This document shows, one piece after another, positions 6,755 to 7,438 of a DNA stretch of 7,438 bases; position 1 is the first letter of the stretch, and each line of letters begins with the position of its first letter. This DNA is from Anaerolineales bacterium UBA6128 (GTDB taxonomy: Bacteria > Chloroflexota > Anaerolineae > UBA1429), in the NCBI GenBank assembly GCA_002423325.1, contig DIVQ01000128.1, positions 15,360-22,797 on the forward strand. The letters run 5' to 3'. The position numbers and the translations under genes were made by a program. The notes beneath the pieces are model-generated. The model was not told the origin of the DNA, ran no database searches, and saw only the letters and a program-made list of their open reading frames with translations.

Positions 6755-7270
6755 ATGTCTGAGGAACATCCGCTGGTGCAATTGGCGCGACGCGCCATCG
6801 AGCAGTATGTGCGCGAGCGCAAGGTCATCGATCCGCCGCCGACGTTGACCGAAGAGATGCAGCGCCGCGCCGGCGTATTCGTCTCACTGCACAGGCAGGG
6901 CGACCTGCGCGGTTGCATCGGCACGATCGAGGCGACGCAAGAGAACGTGGCGCTGGAGATCATCCACAACGCCATCAGCGCGGCCACGCGCGACCCGCGC
7001 TTTGCGGTGGTGCGGTCCGACGAACTGGACGACCTGGAGATCTCGGTGGACGTGCTGGGCGACCCGGAGCCGATCGCCAGCATGGCCGAGCTGGACCCGA
7101 AGGTCTATGGCGTGATCGTCAGCGCCGGAGGGCGACGCGGGTTGCTGCTGCCGGACCTCGAGGGGGTGGACAGCGCGCGCCAGCAGGTCGAGATCGCGCT
7201 GCGCAAGGCCTGGATCAGCCCCAGCGAAAAGTACAGCATGTTCCGCTTCGAGGTGGTGCGGTACCACTAG
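6755..7270 (+). CDS. amrA: AmmeMemoRadiSam system protein A (AMMECR1 domain)
   Basis: The protein has 171 residues, close to the usual length for bacterial single-domain AMMECR1 proteins. The signature LRGCIGT lies at 51-57. It is preceded by GVFVSLHRQGD and followed by AISAATRDPRF and LEISVDVLG, in the order typical of the family. The C-terminal part KAWISPSEKYSMFRFEV matches the usual ending of the fold. In many archaea and bacteria this protein is encoded with a MEMO-family protein and a radical SAM enzyme, the AmmeMemoRadiSam set; the reaction of the set is not established. Neither partner is in this window, although the downstream flank is cut off. The start ATG 6755 is well supported by AAGGAGGT (6742-6749) 5 nt upstream, the strongest ribosome binding site here. 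It is separated from the GDPD gene by 213 nt and so may have its own promoter. Confidence 0.93.
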   Translation: MSEEHPLVQLARRAIEQYVRERKVIDPPPTLTEEMQRRAGVFVSLHRQGDLRGCIGTIEATQENVALEIIHNAISAATRDPRFAVVRSDELDDLEISVDVLGDPEPIASMAELDPKVYGVIVSAGGRRGLLLPDLEGVDSARQQVEIALRKAWISPSEKYSMFRFEVVRYH

Positions 7271-7283
7271 GCGGGGGGGAAAG

Positions 7284-7320
7284 CCCTCACCCCTGCCCCC
7301 TCTCCCGGGGGGAGAGGGGC
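7284..7320. repeat. Palindromic intergenic repeat, copy 1
   Basis: A 37-nt unit starts CCCTCACCCC and contains a perfect 10-bp inverted repeat, CCCCTCTCCC (7297-7306) and GGGAGAGGGG (7310-7319), around a GGG loop. It starts 14 nt after the amrA stop. No T-tract follows, so termination would have to rely on the stem alone. Confidence 0.75.
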
Positions 7321-7329
7321 ACGGAAGCA

Positions 7330-7365
7330 CCCTCAGTTCGCCTCCTGTCGCGGTGGGAGAGGGGA
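7330..7365. repeat. Palindromic intergenic repeat, degenerate copy 2
   Basis: This unit keeps the CCCTCA start and the GGGAGAGGGG right arm (7355-7364) but has a diverged left arm (CGCCTCCTG), so the stem is largely lost. It is one base shorter than the other copies and sits 9 nt after copy 1. Confidence 0.55.
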
Positions 7366-7397
7366 ACAAGCGAGCACTCACCGCCGCCCCGGGGGAG

Positions 7398-7434
7398 CCC
7401 TCACCCCGAACCCCTCTCCCGGGGGGAGAGGGGC
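7398..7434. repeat. Palindromic intergenic repeat, copy 3
   Basis: This 37-nt unit matches copy 1 at nearly every position. Its perfect 10-bp inverted repeat, CCCCTCTCCC (7411-7420) and GGGAGAGGGG (7424-7433), surrounds the same GGG loop. As in copy 1, AG precedes the unit. The window ends 4 nt later, so further copies may follow. Confidence 0.7.
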
Positions 7435-7438
7435 GCAG

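Noticed and set aside
7284..7320. Rho-independent terminator of amrA
   Set aside because: The hairpin is strong but is followed by CACGGAAG rather than a T-rich tract. The conserved flank and additional copies fit a repeat better, although it may still impede transcription.
7284..7434. Short CRISPR-like array
   Set aside because: The units are palindromic, spacers are unequal (9 and 32 nt), one unit is degenerate, and no cas gene is present.

Overview
The window is GC-rich, densely coded DNA with many GTG starts. It most resembles a bacterium of the Chloroflexota (Anaerolineae-like). The signs are a lipoprotein with a long Thr/Pro-rich linker ahead of an M23 domain, a DHH-CBS-CBS-tRNA nucleotidyltransferase fusion, and intergenic CCCTCACCCC...CCCTCTCCC/GGGAGAGGG palindromes. 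This placement is inference from gene style; there is no rRNA or other phylogenetic marker here.

Layout. Nucleotides 1-435 (+) hold the 3' end of an AIR-synthase-related (HypE-like) gene cut by the window edge. It converges, across 44 nt, on a large minus-strand gene (480-3137) encoding an 885-residue protein with a DHH/DHHA1 phosphoesterase, two CBS domains and a class II tRNA nucleotidyltransferase/poly(A) polymerase. Between that gene and the next plus-strand gene lies a compact divergent promoter region. Two near-consensus sigma-70 promoters, each with a 17-nt spacer, share one seven-base site as their -35 boxes.

The plus-strand side looks like an envelope-related operon: a membrane-anchored clan GH-A glycoside hydrolase (3272-4600), an M23 metallopeptidase lipoprotein (4704-5765) and a glycerophosphodiester phosphodiesterase (5762-6541). 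The last two overlap by GTGA. A possible 30-codon leader ORF with a strong ribosome binding site (4615-4707) lies between the first two and ends in another GTGA overlap. The three main genes could act on extracellular glycan, peptidoglycan and lipid-derived glycerophosphodiesters, but their shared purpose is inferred from order only.

A 213-nt spacer (6542-6754) contains nested inverted repeats that can form two mutually exclusive structures. It precedes amrA (6755-7270), an AMMECR1-domain protein with a near-perfect ribosome binding site. The window ends in three clustered copies, one degenerate, of a 36-37 nt palindromic repeat (7284-7434). No tRNA, rRNA, transposase or CRISPR array was seen. 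The genes belong to recognisable families. The least explained parts are the shared -35 site, the leader ORF, the folded spacer before amrA and the terminal palindrome cluster.
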